64,000 nucleotides of DNA, taken from the NCBI GenBank assembly GCA_050949255.1, contig JBMNFJ010000016.1, positions 186,001 through 250,000 of the forward strand, written 5' to 3'. Positions 54,043 through 63,865 of this stretch are shown one piece after another. This DNA is from UBA3941 sp002385665. GTDB taxonomy: Bacteria; Bacillota; Clostridia; Caldicoprobacterales; UBA3941. The stretch's first letter is position 1. Each line of letters begins with the position of its first letter. A program made the position numbers and the translations under genes. The notes beneath the pieces were generated by a model that was given only the letters and a program-made list of their open reading frames with translations, did no database searches and was not told the DNA's origin.

Positions 54043-55522
54043 AAAAACCTTTCATAGTCTACGATGGAGAATTGCAATTGCCTATCTCATACTTATTGGG
54101 ATAGGCTTTGTGGTTACCAATCTAACGATACTGAAGTTATTTGAAAATCGCCAGATCCATGATAAGAAAGAACGATTTAGGGCTTATGCGGTACAGGTAG
54201 CCCAAGTCATATCCAAGGATTATTCTAGTTCAGATACTGCAATAAAGGAAAATATAATATTTACCATCAGCCAAATAGGGGAAGAAATAATGTATCGTGA
54301 GGGGGGTCAGCCTACCCGAATACTCGTCTTAGATGCCAACGGTATTGTAGATTTTGATTCATATAACGACTTGAGTGATAATGGATTTTTAAAGAGAAAC
54401 CTCCGAAATGATTTTCCTATAGTAGATGATTTGCTACTGGGTAAAGATATAGATCCTACAGTTTTACACATAGGGGATAGGTTGTACGGACAAAAATGGG
54501 TAATGTATTCATTTTCTCCTATTATATATGATAGCCAAAAAATAATTGGTGCAGTTATTATATCTACCTCTCTTTCAGACATAGGTGAAATTCTTGAAGC
54601 GGTAAGAATAATGCTCTTTAGATCATCTTTTCTCATCGTTGTGTTTGTTATTTTGGTTAGTTTTGGTATAAGTGCATATATAACCAGACCAATAAAATCA
54701 TTGACGGATGTAATTCGTAAAATGGGTCAAGGTCACCTGGGCCAGAGGGTCAAAGTTAGGGGCATTGGTGAATTCCGTGAATTGGGAGAAGCCTTTAATA
54801 TCATGAGCGAAAAGTTGGAGAACCTGGACAGAGCTAGGAATGAGTTTGTCTCCAATGCATCTCATGAACTAAAAACCCCACTAAGTGCTATCAAGGTTTT
54901 GGCTGAATCCTTGATTCATATGGGTGGCGATGTCTCAGATATTTACACTGAATTCTTAACTGATATTAATGCGGAGATTGATCGTTTAAATGCAATTATA
55001 ACAGATTTATTATCCCTGGTTGAGATAGACGCCCATGAGAAGGTGAGCGAGAAAGAGGAGGTAGTGGATCTATCCCATCTGGTGGAGAAGACCGTTAGAG
55101 GGCTAAATGTCCTGGCTAAGGACAAAAATATAAGTTTGCATACCAGAATTCAGGATAGAACGATGACGACGGGGAATGCCGTAAGATTACAGCAAGCTAT
55201 TAGTAATTTGGTGGACAATGCCATTAAATACACACCGGATGGGGGCCGGGTTATGGTGGATGTCTACGAAGAGGAGGATCAGGCAATTATAAAGATTTCG
55301 GATACTGGTATAGGTATTCCCAAGGAAGACATCCCCCATATATTTGATCGTTTCTTCCGGGTTGATAAAGCCAGATCCAGGTATACCGGAGGAACGGGAT
55401 TGGGCCTGTCCATTACGCATAGAATTATACTATTACATGGGGGCAGTATAAAAGTGGATAGTGAAGAGGGAAGGGGAACCACTTTTACAATTAATCTGCC
55501 CCTTTGGGAGGCTGAAGTATAA
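54029..55522 (+). CDS. Membrane sensor histidine kinase
   Basis: 497 residues: two membrane helices around an extracellular sensor (about 40-190), HAMP (RPIKSLTDVIRKMGQG), H box with His 279 (NASHELKTPLSAI), N box (ISNLVDNAIKYTPDG), G1 (DTGIGIPKED) and G2 (GTGLGLS). WalK/PhoR-like layout without a PAS domain. The start is TTG 54029, overlapping the regulator by 14 bases, so translation is coupled. Followed by GerMN lipoproteins. Confidence 0.95.
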   Translation: MWINKKTFHSLRWRIAIAYLILIGIGFVVTNLTILKLFENRQIHDKKERFRAYAVQVAQVISKDYSSSDTAIKENIIFTISQIGEEIMYREGGQPTRILVLDANGIVDFDSYNDLSDNGFLKRNLRNDFPIVDDLLLGKDIDPTVLHIGDRLYGQKWVMYSFSPIIYDSQKIIGAVIISTSLSDIGEILEAVRIMLFRSSFLIVVFVILVSFGISAYITRPIKSLTDVIRKMGQGHLGQRVKVRGIGEFRELGEAFNIMSEKLENLDRARNEFVSNASHELKTPLSAIKVLAESLIHMGGDVSDIYTEFLTDINAEIDRLNAIITDLLSLVEIDAHEKVSEKEEVVDLSHLVEKTVRGLNVLAKDKNISLHTRIQDRTMTTGNAVRLQQAISNLVDNAIKYTPDGGRVMVDVYEEEDQAIIKISDTGIGIPKEDIPHIFDRFFRVDKARSRYTGGTGLGLSITHRIILLHGGSIKVDSEEGRGTTFTINLPLWEAEV

Positions 55523-55540
55523 TCATGCTTTATTAAAATG

Positions 55541-55582
55541 TTAACCTTGCTTAAACCTTTTGTAATGTTAATCCCCTATAAT
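55541..55582 (+). promoter_or_regulatory. Candidate regulator repeats and promoter before the GerMN gene
   Basis: Direct TTAA repeats 10 bases apart (TTAACCTTGC 55541-55550, TTAAACCTTT 55551-55560), with another TGTTAAT at 55566-55572, lie before a TATAAT (55577-55582). This resembles PhoP/OmpR-family operator layout. It suggests the upstream response regulator controls the lipoproteins. Confidence 0.45.
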
Positions 55583-55621
55583 ATATGTGTTCATGACCCA
55601 GTAGGAACCGGAGGTGGAACT

Positions 55622-56653
55622 TTGGGTAAGAAATTTTGGCATATAATCCTTTTTACGATACTGGTAATTATAGTTACCGGTTGTAGTGCCATGGGCGGTA
55701 AGGATTATAACAACGAAAAAAAAGAAGAGGGCAATCAGATCACTAACGAGAAGGTCTTATCAATAGATCCGGATCCCAGGCCGGAAGAATATACCTTTAC
55801 CCTCTACTTCAAGCATAAATTTTCTGATTATTTGGTACCGGAGATTAGGACAGCTGTTAGGGATAAGCAATCTGTAGAACAGCTATTGGTTGAGGAACTC
55901 CTGAAAGGCCCCAGTCAGCACGACCGGATTTCAATAATGCCTGCGGGGGTGAAAGTTCTGGATGTGACTAGAAAAGGTGAAACTGTATTTGTTAACTTAA
56001 GCAAGGAGTTTACCGATGACATCAGTCTAAATGAGATCCCCGGCAAGGAGGAGATACCCGAAGACAAAAGGGCTATTGTAAAAGCCGAGATGAAACGCCT
56101 GGGTATTTATTCAATAGTAGATTCGTTAACAGAATTGGAAGGTGTTAATCAAGTTAAATTTTTAGTTGAAAATCGGGCTGTATCCTATGCGGATATGGAT
56201 AAGGAATTGGGCAAGTTGATGTTTCCTGAATCAGCTGAATCGGAAGATGGGCAGTTTGCAAATGCTGTGTTGGTGGCCCTAAATAGGGATAGGTCCTATA
56301 TATTAACCCCATCGAAGTCCGTTGATTTAGTTTTTAGGGGCTTAGTGGGGGAACCCAAATGGGATAGAGTTTATCCCTTGCTTGCAAAGGAAACCATGGG
56401 GAAGGATAGTCTCCCAAGCAAGGAAGAATTAGCTAGCCTGTGGTCGGCGGTAGTGGCGAGCATAGAACTGGAAAATACTTTCATTACTGATGAGGAAATA
56501 AAACCGGATGGCAAAGCCTTTGTTACTGTATCATACAATGTCACCTTTACATCTGGAAAAAAGGAAAAGAGACAAGGGGATATGATTAGTGTGGTGGACG
56601 AAGATAATATCTGGAAGGTAAAGCTACCCGACTTTGTTAGTGAGTTCCGTTGA
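55622..56653 (+). CDS. GerMN-domain lipoprotein (one GerMN domain)
   Basis: 343 residues. Lipobox VTGC ends the signal peptide. One GerMN domain (about 65-190: TFTLYFKHKFSDYLVPEIRT, LLVEELLKGPSQHD) is followed by a C-terminal domain of unknown type. GerMN domains occur in GerM of spore formers and in LpqB, the lipoprotein partner of actinobacterial MtrB. TTG 55622 follows GGAGGTGG by 4 bases; ATG 55538 has no site. Ends 20 bases before the next lipoprotein start, so the two are co-transcribed. Confidence 0.82.
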   Translation: MGKKFWHIILFTILVIIVTGCSAMGGKDYNNEKKEEGNQITNEKVLSIDPDPRPEEYTFTLYFKHKFSDYLVPEIRTAVRDKQSVEQLLVEELLKGPSQHDRISIMPAGVKVLDVTRKGETVFVNLSKEFTDDISLNEIPGKEEIPEDKRAIVKAEMKRLGIYSIVDSLTELEGVNQVKFLVENRAVSYADMDKELGKLMFPESAESEDGQFANAVLVALNRDRSYILTPSKSVDLVFRGLVGEPKWDRVYPLLAKETMGKDSLPSKEELASLWSAVVASIELENTFITDEEIKPDGKAFVTVSYNVTFTSGKKEKRQGDMISVVDEDNIWKVKLPDFVSEFR

Positions 56654-56673
56654 TGGAACAGGGGGGAAACATT

Positions 56674-58254
56674 TTGAAAAGGACAGCGTATATTTTTATA
56701 GTAACTCTACTTGTTATATTGGTCTCCGGATGCGGAGGTATAAACAAGCCTCCAGAGGGGCTAATAAAGAAAGATGTAATAGATGATTCGGAAAAAGCAG
56801 AAATATTTGACAGTGCTTCAACTGAGGACGATATAGTTGAGGAAGACCATGAAAGATCCATTATACAGCAAAGCGCGTCACTATATTTCTGGGACAAAGA
56901 AAACAACAAACTGGTTAGCGAATCGCGTAAGATATTGGCGACTGATATGGATTCCTTCATGGTTGAGGTGGTGGAGGGACTGATCAGGGGACCGATTTCA
57001 AAGGAACTACAGCCAGTTATCCCCAGCAAGACTAAGGTGTTAGAAATTCAACAAATTGATAACATAGTAAATATCAATCTATCTCATGAATTCCTGGATG
57101 CTGAGGACCTGCTGGTTGCACGCACTGCCTTGGTAAATACCCTTACGGAGCAGGAAAAGATTAAATATGTGAAAATTAATATCGATGGTAAGGAGTTAAC
57201 CCGGGATGGTACAGATGGCACCGAATCCCTGGGGGTGCTGGTTAGAACCACGAATAATTTAAACGAGTTGATAGCAACCCAGGGTAATGACCCAACACAG
57301 GATAATATTAAAGAGATAAACTGGGAACTCTTTTTCCGCGATTTTAGGGGGCAGTACCTACTGTCCGAGATAAGAACCATAAGTGTTAAGAATGGAGGTA
57401 TTGCCAGGGCTATAATAGAAGAACTTATAAAAGGACCCATAAGTGTTTCAGAAGGGCTCTATCCGGTACTACCTCAGGGCACTCAGTTGTTGGATATTAA
57501 ACTGATGGATGATGATAATGGAGAATCAAGAATAGTCGCCCTATATTTCTCGAAAGAGCTAAAAGTCCCTTTTACTGAAGAGGGTACCTCCAGAAGCAAG
57601 GGTAAAAAGGAAGATCCCCAGGAGGTCCAGGCGAAGGCTGAACTGAATAGAAACAGGGAGTCGATTATTTTAAGCTCTATTGTATATAATCTACAAGGCC
57701 TTAACAATGTTGATGGGGTAAAGATATTCTACCAGAATAGGTATGGCGATTATGTGGATACCCCCCTATATGAAATTGACTTGACTAAGCCCTTAACCAC
57801 AAAGAATTTTTCCAATAAACTGGGCAGAAAAATAAAAATATACTTTGCAAACGCTGATTCCACCTTCTTAATCCCCGAATACAGGGCCATGAGCAGGGAA
57901 AATGTACAGATAGCAAAAACCATCATAGATGAATTGATATTGGGTCCCCGAGAGGACACAGATCATGTAGCTGTTATTCCCCCGGAAATTTCTAAAGGTG
58001 ATATTAGGGTATGGATGGATTCAAATAACAGAACGGTAATGGTGGATCTTCCTGAAAGCTTAGACGGCAATAAAATGGGAAGTACAGGTGCACTAATGAC
58101 CCTGTATGCTATGGTTAATTCCCTTACAGATCCAGTCAATACATCCAACATTAAGGAAGTACAGTTTTTGGTAGGGGGAAAGGTTGTAAAATCCTTTGGA
58201 AATCTAGAGTTTAGCGAGCCTTTTATACGAAACCCGGCTATTATTCAAGAATAA
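56674..58254 (+). CDS. Triple GerMN-domain lipoprotein
   Basis: 526 residues. Lipobox VSGC near residue 19. Three GerMN repeats: about 70-180 (VEVVEGLIRGPISKEL), 215-370 (IIEELIKGPISVSEG) and 385-510 (IIDELILGPREDTD). Each carries the domain's (E/D)xLxxGP core. TTG 56674 follows GGGGGGAA by 5 bases. Its leading codons overlap the previous stop if ATG 56653 is used instead. No other enzymatic domain. It is the fourth gene of the two-component block. Confidence 0.82.
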   Translation: MKRTAYIFIVTLLVILVSGCGGINKPPEGLIKKDVIDDSEKAEIFDSASTEDDIVEEDHERSIIQQSASLYFWDKENNKLVSESRKILATDMDSFMVEVVEGLIRGPISKELQPVIPSKTKVLEIQQIDNIVNINLSHEFLDAEDLLVARTALVNTLTEQEKIKYVKINIDGKELTRDGTDGTESLGVLVRTTNNLNELIATQGNDPTQDNIKEINWELFFRDFRGQYLLSEIRTISVKNGGIARAIIEELIKGPISVSEGLYPVLPQGTQLLDIKLMDDDNGESRIVALYFSKELKVPFTEEGTSRSKGKKEDPQEVQAKAELNRNRESIILSSIVYNLQGLNNVDGVKIFYQNRYGDYVDTPLYEIDLTKPLTTKNFSNKLGRKIKIYFANADSTFLIPEYRAMSRENVQIAKTIIDELILGPREDTDHVAVIPPEISKGDIRVWMDSNNRTVMVDLPESLDGNKMGSTGALMTLYAMVNSLTDPVNTSNIKEVQFLVGGKVVKSFGNLEFSEPFIRNPAIIQE

Positions 58255-58332
58255 ACGGTATCGGATAGTAAAAGGACTTTGACAAACCAGGCTGGATAGA
58301 TTAAAATAAACATATAAGTTAATAAAATGTAT

Positions 58333-58467
58333 ACGCTAGGGGAGCTTAATGGCTGAGATGGTGATGTTCACCGACCCTTTGAACCTGTAAGGATAATTCC
58401 AACGAAGGGAAGCGTGTAATGAAATCAACATTGCGCGCAAGCATGAATAGCTTGCGTTTCTTATTTA
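58333..58467 (+). promoter_or_regulatory. TPP riboswitch with terminator platform
   Basis: The THI-box aptamer spans 58333-58415: P1 arms ACGCT and AGCGT, GGCTGAGATGG (58351-58361) and ACCCTTTGAACCTG (58374-58387). The expression platform is CGCAAGC (58436-58442) with GCTTGCG (58450-58456) and a T run to about 58467. Thiamine pyrophosphate would terminate transcription before thiT. Confidence 0.95.
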
Positions 58468-58514
58468 TTAACCCCCAATTGCGTACGCAATACTTTATGG
58501 AAGGGGGTGAATCC

Positions 58515-59162
58515 ATGCCTGTATTTGAATATCTTAAGACGATGTTTTCTAAATTGACTGAGTTAAAGCCCATAACGATAGCTATACTTGTTATTCTTGT
58601 TATAGGCTTCATAGTCTATTTAGCATTATCGAAGAAAAAGGCTGAACACTATAATACTAAAGTGGTAGTATATGCAGGATTATCTATAGCAATTTCTTTT
58701 GTCCTGTCATATATAAGGCTATACAGATGGCCCCAGGGAGGGTCGATAACACCTGCCAGTATGTTACCCTTATTCGTCTTTGCCTACTTTTTTGGTGTTA
58801 AAGCTGGGTTAGCCGCCGGTACGGCATATGGCCTTTTGCAGCTGATCCAGGGACCCTATATAGTCCATTGGGTGCAGGTTTTATTGGATTATGTAATAGC
58901 CTACACTGTCTTAGGCTTTGCCGGCTATTTTAAAAACAACCTTCATAAGGGTATAGCCTTGGGAGGATTTTTACGATTTTTCTGTTCATTTTTATCAGGC
59001 GTGATATTTTTTGGTGAGTATGCGCCAGAAGGTATGAACACAATCCTGTATTCACTGCTTGTAAACCTTTTAATTATTGGTACAGAGACTGTGATATGCT
59101 TAGCGGTATCCTTTATACCACAAGTGAAAACAATGTTAAATACACTCAAAAACAGGATATAG
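58515..59162 (+). CDS. thiT: Thiamine transporter S component ThiT (ECF)
   Basis: 215 residues with six membrane helices. The ThiT motif RLYRWPQGGSITPASMLPL, with the tryptophan and glycine-serine region, binds thiamine. It needs a shared ECF ATPase and T component, not seen here. ATG 58515 has GGGGGTG 5 bases upstream; the ATG at 58419 lies in the riboswitch platform and is not used. Confidence 0.94.
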   Translation: MPVFEYLKTMFSKLTELKPITIAILVILVIGFIVYLALSKKKAEHYNTKVVVYAGLSIAISFVLSYIRLYRWPQGGSITPASMLPLFVFAYFFGVKAGLAAGTAYGLLQLIQGPYIVHWVQVLLDYVIAYTVLGFAGYFKNNLHKGIALGGFLRFFCSFLSGVIFFGEYAPEGMNTILYSLLVNLLIIGTETVICLAVSFIPQVKTMLNTLKNRI

Positions 59163-59185
59163 GGAAATGCGAGAGAGCAAATTAG

Positions 59186-59212
59186 AACAGGGTCATCAAT
59201 GGCCCTGTTTTT
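59186..59212 (+). terminator. Terminator after thiT
   Basis: AACAGGG (59186-59192) pairs with CCCTGTT (59203-59209), followed by TTT. Confidence 0.85.
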
Positions 59213-59263
59213 ATGTGTTATTAATTAATAACCAGGCTTTTAATAATAGGAGAGATAATGTAT

Positions 59264-59572
59264 TTGATTTTGAAACCTCATACTGTTATAATCTTACTGT
59301 TATATCGAAGTATTATATTAACCTCTGCTGCTAGTTCATAATCTTAGGTAATGATCTGTTGATAAGAAGTAGCGGTCAATAGCCATTACCGGCATATGAT
59401 TGACTAGTACAAGCGTTAAATTAACCAATGAGGGAATATTTACAGATATTGGATATGCAAACGGTTGAGTTTGTGTAACTTAAGAAATATGGAAACGAAA
59501 TAAGCCTATATACAGAGAGGAGAACGGGTATTCACCCTCATGATTTAGATTATGAGGCTTAACACCAAGATT
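59264..59572 (+). promoter_or_regulatory. Promoter and long leader of typA
   Basis: TTGATT (59264-59269) and TATAAT (59287-59292) are 17 bases apart. With a start near 59299, the leader to typA would be about 270 bases and contains no other gene. An unused AGAGGAG near 59516 precedes a 2-codon frame (ATG-ATT-TAG) rather than typA itself. Confidence 0.55.
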
Positions 59573-61390
59573 ATGAATACGAGAGAAGACATTCGAAATA
59601 TAGCCATAATTGCCCATGTTGATCATGGGAAAACGTCCTTAGTGGATCAGCTATTAAAGCAAAGCGGGGTTTTTCGTGCAAATCAGCAGGTTCAGGACAG
59701 GGTTATGGATTCCAACGATATAGAGAGAGAGCGTGGGATTACCATATTATCCAAAAATACTGCGGTTTCCTATAAAGGGATAAAGATAAATATCGTAGAT
59801 ACCCCGGGGCATGCCGATTTCGGCGGCGAAGTGGAGAGGGTACTAAAGATGGTAGATGGAGTCCTCCTATTGGTGGATGCCTTTGAAGGGCCCATGCCTC
59901 AAACAAGATTTGTGCTGTCCAAGGCATTGGAACTAAGCCATCCTGTAATAGTGGTCATCAACAAGATAGACAGGCCTGATGCCAGGCCAGTGGAAGTAGT
60001 TGATGAGGTGTTGGATCTGCTTATAGATTTGGGTGCAGATGAAGAACAATTGGATTGCCCTTTTGTCTATACATCGGCAAAGGAGGGGACATCATCTCGA
60101 GATATTGATGAAATTGGACAGGATATGTCCGCTCTTTTCGAGACCATTTTGGAGTATATACCAGGGCCAAAGGGGGATGGCCTCGCTCCCCTTCAGCTGC
60201 TGGTGTCCACATTAGACTATAACGATTATGTTGGAAGGATAGCTATAGGTAAAATTGAACGAGGGCATATAGATGTAGGTCAGGAGGCCTTGTTGTGTAG
60301 CTATGGTGACGGACATAAAAGGGTTAAGATAACTAATCTGTATCTTTTCGATGGACTAAAAAGAGTACCCGTTGAACATGCCGATATGGGGGATATTGTA
60401 GCGGTATCAGGGGTGGAGGGTATAAATATAGGTGATACTATATGCGATACGGAACATCCTGAACCCTTGCCATTTGTTGAGATATCCAAGCCTACCATAT
60501 CTATGACTTTTTCGGTGAATACCAGCCCCTTTGCAGGTCAGGACGGGACATATGTGACCTCCAGAAACCTAAGGGAGCGTTTGTTCAAGGAAACATATTC
60601 CGACGTAAGTCTGAAGGTAGAGGAGACCGATTCACCCGATGCCTTTGTGGTTTCTGGGAGGGGAGAACTTCATCTTTCCATTTTGATTGAGAATATGAGA
60701 CGGGAAGGCTATGAATTCCAGGTTTCAAAACCCAGGGTTATCTATGAAACCATAGGCGGCAGACTTCATGAACCTATTGAAAGGGTCCTGGTGGATGTAC
60801 CAGACCTGTATATGGGAACAGTTATTGAGAAGTTGGGGAGACGGAAAGGCGAGATCATAAGGATTGGAGAGAGCAGGGGAGGCCGTGTAAAGTTGGAATT
60901 CTCTGTACCGGCTCGCGGACTTTTTGGATATCGTTCTGAGTTTCTGACAGATACCAGGGGTGAGGGAATATTAAATTCTACCTTCGAGGGATATCATCCC
61001 TACAAAGGGGACATTCCATCCCGCCAGCAGGGTTCATTGATAGCCTTTGATCAGGGCGAGGCGACAACCTATGGATTATACAACGCTCAAGAAAGAGGAA
61101 CCCTTTTCATAGGACCGGGGACTATGGTATATGAGGGTATGGTTATAGGAGAAAACAACCGTCAGGGGGACATAGAGATAAATGTATGTAAAAGGAAGCA
61201 TGCATCAAATGTAAGGGCTGCTGGATCCGACGAGGCATTGCGCCTTACTCCCAAACGGGAGTTGACTTTGGAGGAAGCTCTGGAATTTATTGATGATGAT
61301 GAACTGGTAGAGATAACGCCAAAGGATATTAGGATTCGTAAGGAGATTCTAAACACTTCCCTAAGGAAGCGGAAACATAAAAAAAACTAG
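59573..61390 (+). CDS. typA: Translational GTPase TypA/BipA
   Basis: 605 residues from ATG 59573 (612 from ATG 59552): G1 [11 protein letters not shown]3 [12 protein letters not shown]4 [10 protein letters not shown]5 TSAKEG, then domains II, III, V and the BipA C-terminal domain. It binds 70S ribosomes and matters in cold and stress. Neither start has a good ribosome site: GAGG lies about 16 bases before ATG 59573, and no closer site was found. Confidence 0.96.
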   Translation: MNTREDIRNIAIIAHVDHGKTSLVDQLLKQSGVFRANQQVQDRVMDSNDIERERGITILSKNTAVSYKGIKINIVDTPGHADFGGEVERVLKMVDGVLLLVDAFEGPMPQTRFVLSKALELSHPVIVVINKIDRPDARPVEVVDEVLDLLIDLGADEEQLDCPFVYTSAKEGTSSRDIDEIGQDMSALFETILEYIPGPKGDGLAPLQLLVSTLDYNDYVGRIAIGKIERGHIDVGQEALLCSYGDGHKRVKITNLYLFDGLKRVPVEHADMGDIVAVSGVEGINIGDTICDTEHPEPLPFVEISKPTISMTFSVNTSPFAGQDGTYVTSRNLRERLFKETYSDVSLKVEETDSPDAFVVSGRGELHLSILIENMRREGYEFQVSKPRVIYETIGGRLHEPIERVLVDVPDLYMGTVIEKLGRRKGEIIRIGESRGGRVKLEFSVPARGLFGYRSEFLTDTRGEGILNSTFEGYHPYKGDIPSRQQGSLIAFDQGEATTYGLYNAQERGTLFIGPGTMVYEGMVIGENNRQGDIEINVCKRKHASNVRAAGSDEALRLTPKRELTLEEALEFIDDDELVEITPKDIRIRKEILNTSLRKRKHKKN

Positions 61391-61418
61391 GGCTGTGGGG
61401 AAATTCCCCTAAGGCCCT
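61389..61418 (+). terminator. Weak hairpin after typA
   Basis: AGGGC (61389-61393) pairs with GCCCT (61414-61418), with an inner GGGGAA/TTCCCC stem. The T tract is poor. It begins at the typA stop codon. Confidence 0.45.
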
Positions 61419-61629
61419 GGTTCCTCTTTGTAGGGATAAATCTATATGACTATGGTAAAGAAATTTTTATTATGATATAATAAATGCAATTAAGGAGATA
61501 GAACTTTTAGGGTTTTATTTAATGCATTTATTTATTGAATCGGCGTGAAGCAAACCAATTAAGGTTTGCCCTCATGATATAATAAAACCTAGTTAAAACA
61601 GTGAAATAATATGGTGGGAGGCGGTCAAC

Positions 61630-62040
61630 ATGATACAAGCAGTGGTCGGTGGCAAGGGTACCGGGAAGACCAAGACCTTGGTGAACATGGCCAACAAAGC
61701 TTTGGATGAAACCAAGGGTGAAATTGTCTTTATCAGCGGGGAAAGACGCAGGATGATTGAATTGAACCACAGAATTCGGTTGATACAGCTCAGGGATTTT
61801 GATATAAGGGATTTCAATGTGTTTTATGGATTTTTGAGTGGGATTATAGCACAAAACTATGACATTGAAAGGATCTTCATAGACGGACTTTTGGAATATC
61901 TAAATGAGGATTTGGCTGATATCGGTGATTGGATCTCGGATATAACTAAGATTTCGGAGAAATTTAATATTAGCTTTACAATTTCTATGAACGGTGATCC
62001 TGATAGCGTTCCTACCTTTTTAAAGAAGTATATTGCATAA
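61630..62040 (+). CDS. Small P-loop ATPase-like protein
   Basis: 136 residues with Walker A VVGGKGTGKTKTL and a Walker B-like strand IERIFIDG. The C-terminal part is small and lacks domains of known ATPases. Homologues are widespread in Clostridia as unnamed proteins, sometimes labelled PilT-like. Nucleotide binding is likely; the role is unknown. GGGAGG precedes the ATG. No pilus genes are nearby. Confidence 0.75.
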   Translation: MIQAVVGGKGTGKTKTLVNMANKALDETKGEIVFISGERRRMIELNHRIRLIQLRDFDIRDFNVFYGFLSGIIAQNYDIERIFIDGLLEYLNEDLADIGDWISDITKISEKFNISFTISMNGDPDSVPTFLKKYIA

Positions 62041-62054
62041 TTAAGGGGTATTCC

Positions 62055-62093
62055 AAAAGCCGAGGGGGCACCACAACCCTTGGCTTTTCTTTG
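62055..62093 (+). terminator. Terminator after the P-loop gene
   Basis: AAAAGCC-AGGG (62055-62066) pairs with CCCT-GGCTTTT (62077-62088), followed by CTTT. Confidence 0.85.
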
Positions 62094-62205
62094 GAAATTT
62101 CCAATTATATAGCTAAGAAACCGTATACTTTCCTGAACTGTTTTAGGGGAGTTTTTTTATTGAATTTTTTAAAGCGCTGTCATCCTGTGCGTTTAGGTGG
62201 CTGTA

Positions 62206-62234
62206 TTGACGCTGTCAAGGGTGTAGGATATAAT
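62206..62234 (+). promoter_or_regulatory. Promoter of thrC
   Basis: TTGACG (62206-62211) and TATAAT (62229-62234) are 17 bases apart. Confidence 0.75.
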
Positions 62235-62355
62235 TAACAGAAGATACCCGGAATAGATCGTATATTGACATAAAGAATGTCGATGCCTCTACCCGGCAAT
62301 GATAGCAAATGATGCTACCCATATGACAGCGGTATATAGGATGGTGGAATATAAG

Positions 62356-63861
62356 ATGTATTATTTAAGTACAAGGAATAATAAATTAAGAATACGTACC
62401 ATGGATGCCATTAAACAGGGTATATCTCAGGAAGGGGGATTGTTTGTACCGGAAACCATCCCCAAACTAGCAAACCGTGATTTTTTAGAAATGGCGGATA
62501 TGGATTATAGGTCACGGGCTTTCAAGGTTCTTTCTCCATTTTTAACGGATTATAATCCGGGAGACTTAAAAAAAATAATTGATGCAGCCTATGGTAAGGA
62601 CAATTTTGATTGTCCGGATATAGCCCCGGTAATAAAGCTTGATAATAATTTATTTATTCAGGAGCTTTGGCATGGACCCACCTATGCCTTTAAAGATATG
62701 GCCCTTCAGATTCTGCCTCATCTTATGACTTATGCAGTATCCAATACTGATGAGGATAAGGAAATAGTTATTTTGGTGGCAACATCGGGTGATACCGGTA
62801 AAGCCGCCCTTGAGGGGTTTAGGGATGTTAATGGCACCCAAATCATAGTATTTTATCCCGATGAAGGGGTAAGTACCATCCAAAAATTGCAGATGGTAAC
62901 CCAACAAGGGGAGAATGTACATGTGGCAGCTGTTAAGGGTAACTTCGATGATACTCAGACCGGGGTCAAGGCCATATTTACCGACGACAGTTATAATAAG
63001 CTGTTAGAAGAACGAGGGAAGAGGTTTTCTTCTGCTAATTCCATCAATTGGGGTAGATTGGTTCCACAAATAGTATACTATGTTTCAGCTTATACGGATT
63101 TACTCAAGAATAACGATCTGGCTCCAGGAGAGAAGTTCAATGTAGTAGTCCCCACCGGCAATTTTGGCAATATTCTAGCAGCTTATTACGCTAAGAATAT
63201 GGGGGTACCAATAGACAAGCTAATCTGCGCTTCCAATAGAAATAATATCCTCACGGATTTCATTAAGACAGGCATATATGATACAAGGCGAGATTTTTAT
63301 AAGACCATCTCTCCCTCTATGGATATATTAATATCCAGCAATTTGGAGAGACTATTATTTGAACTCTGTGGCAGGCAAGATCGTCAGATAAGAATGTGGA
63401 TGAGGGAACTAAATGAGACTGGCAGATATAAACTAGATGAGGAGAGCCTCAATATGCTTCAATCCATATTATGGGGTGGGAGCGCTGATGAGGAACAAAC
63501 CCTAAAGGCCATATGGGATACCTATAGGCAATATAAATATATAATAGATCCCCATACGGCTGTTGGAAAATGGGTATACGATGAATACAGGGAAGAGACC
63601 GGGGATACCCAAAAAACAATTTTGGTATCCACTGCAAGCCCCTTTAAATTCCCAGGAGATGTATTAAAGGCTATTAAGGATATGGAGTACATTCAAGGTA
63701 AGGATGATTTTCAGGTACTGGAGGCTTTGGCGTCTGCATCAGGGATGAAGATACCACCGGGCCTTATGGATTTAAAGTACAAACCTATTTTGCACCAAAC
63801 TACACTTGATGCTGGTAATATGCGCCAGGTAATTAGTAATTTTTTGGAATTGGATGGATAA
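62356..63861 (+). CDS. thrC: Threonine synthase
   Basis: 501 residues of the long, fungal/bacterial type. PLP lysine in TYAFKDMALQ, the phosphate-binding loop in VATSGDTGKAALEGF, and VVPTGNFGNILAAYYAK. Converts O-phosphohomoserine to threonine. ATG 62356 has AGGATGGTGG 8 bases upstream and fits the family start (YYLSTRN); the longer frame from 62299 is not used. Confidence 0.95.
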   Translation: MYYLSTRNNKLRIRTMDAIKQGISQEGGLFVPETIPKLANRDFLEMADMDYRSRAFKVLSPFLTDYNPGDLKKIIDAAYGKDNFDCPDIAPVIKLDNNLFIQELWHGPTYAFKDMALQILPHLMTYAVSNTDEDKEIVILVATSGDTGKAALEGFRDVNGTQIIVFYPDEGVSTIQKLQMVTQQGENVHVAAVKGNFDDTQTGVKAIFTDDSYNKLLEERGKRFSSANSINWGRLVPQIVYYVSAYTDLLKNNDLAPGEKFNVVVPTGNFGNILAAYYAKNMGVPIDKLICASNRNNILTDFIKTGIYDTRRDFYKTISPSMDILISSNLERLLFELCGRQDRQIRMWMRELNETGRYKLDEESLNMLQSILWGGSADEEQTLKAIWDTYRQYKYIIDPHTAVGKWVYDEYREETGDTQKTILVSTASPFKFPGDVLKAIKDMEYIQGKDDFQVLEALASASGMKIPPGLMDLKYKPILHQTTLDAGNMRQVISNFLELDG

Positions 63862-63865
63862 AATT

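Noticed and set aside
58419..58514. Upstream extension of ThiT from ATG 58419
   Set aside because: It lies inside the TPP expression platform; the ribosome site and family start fit 58515.
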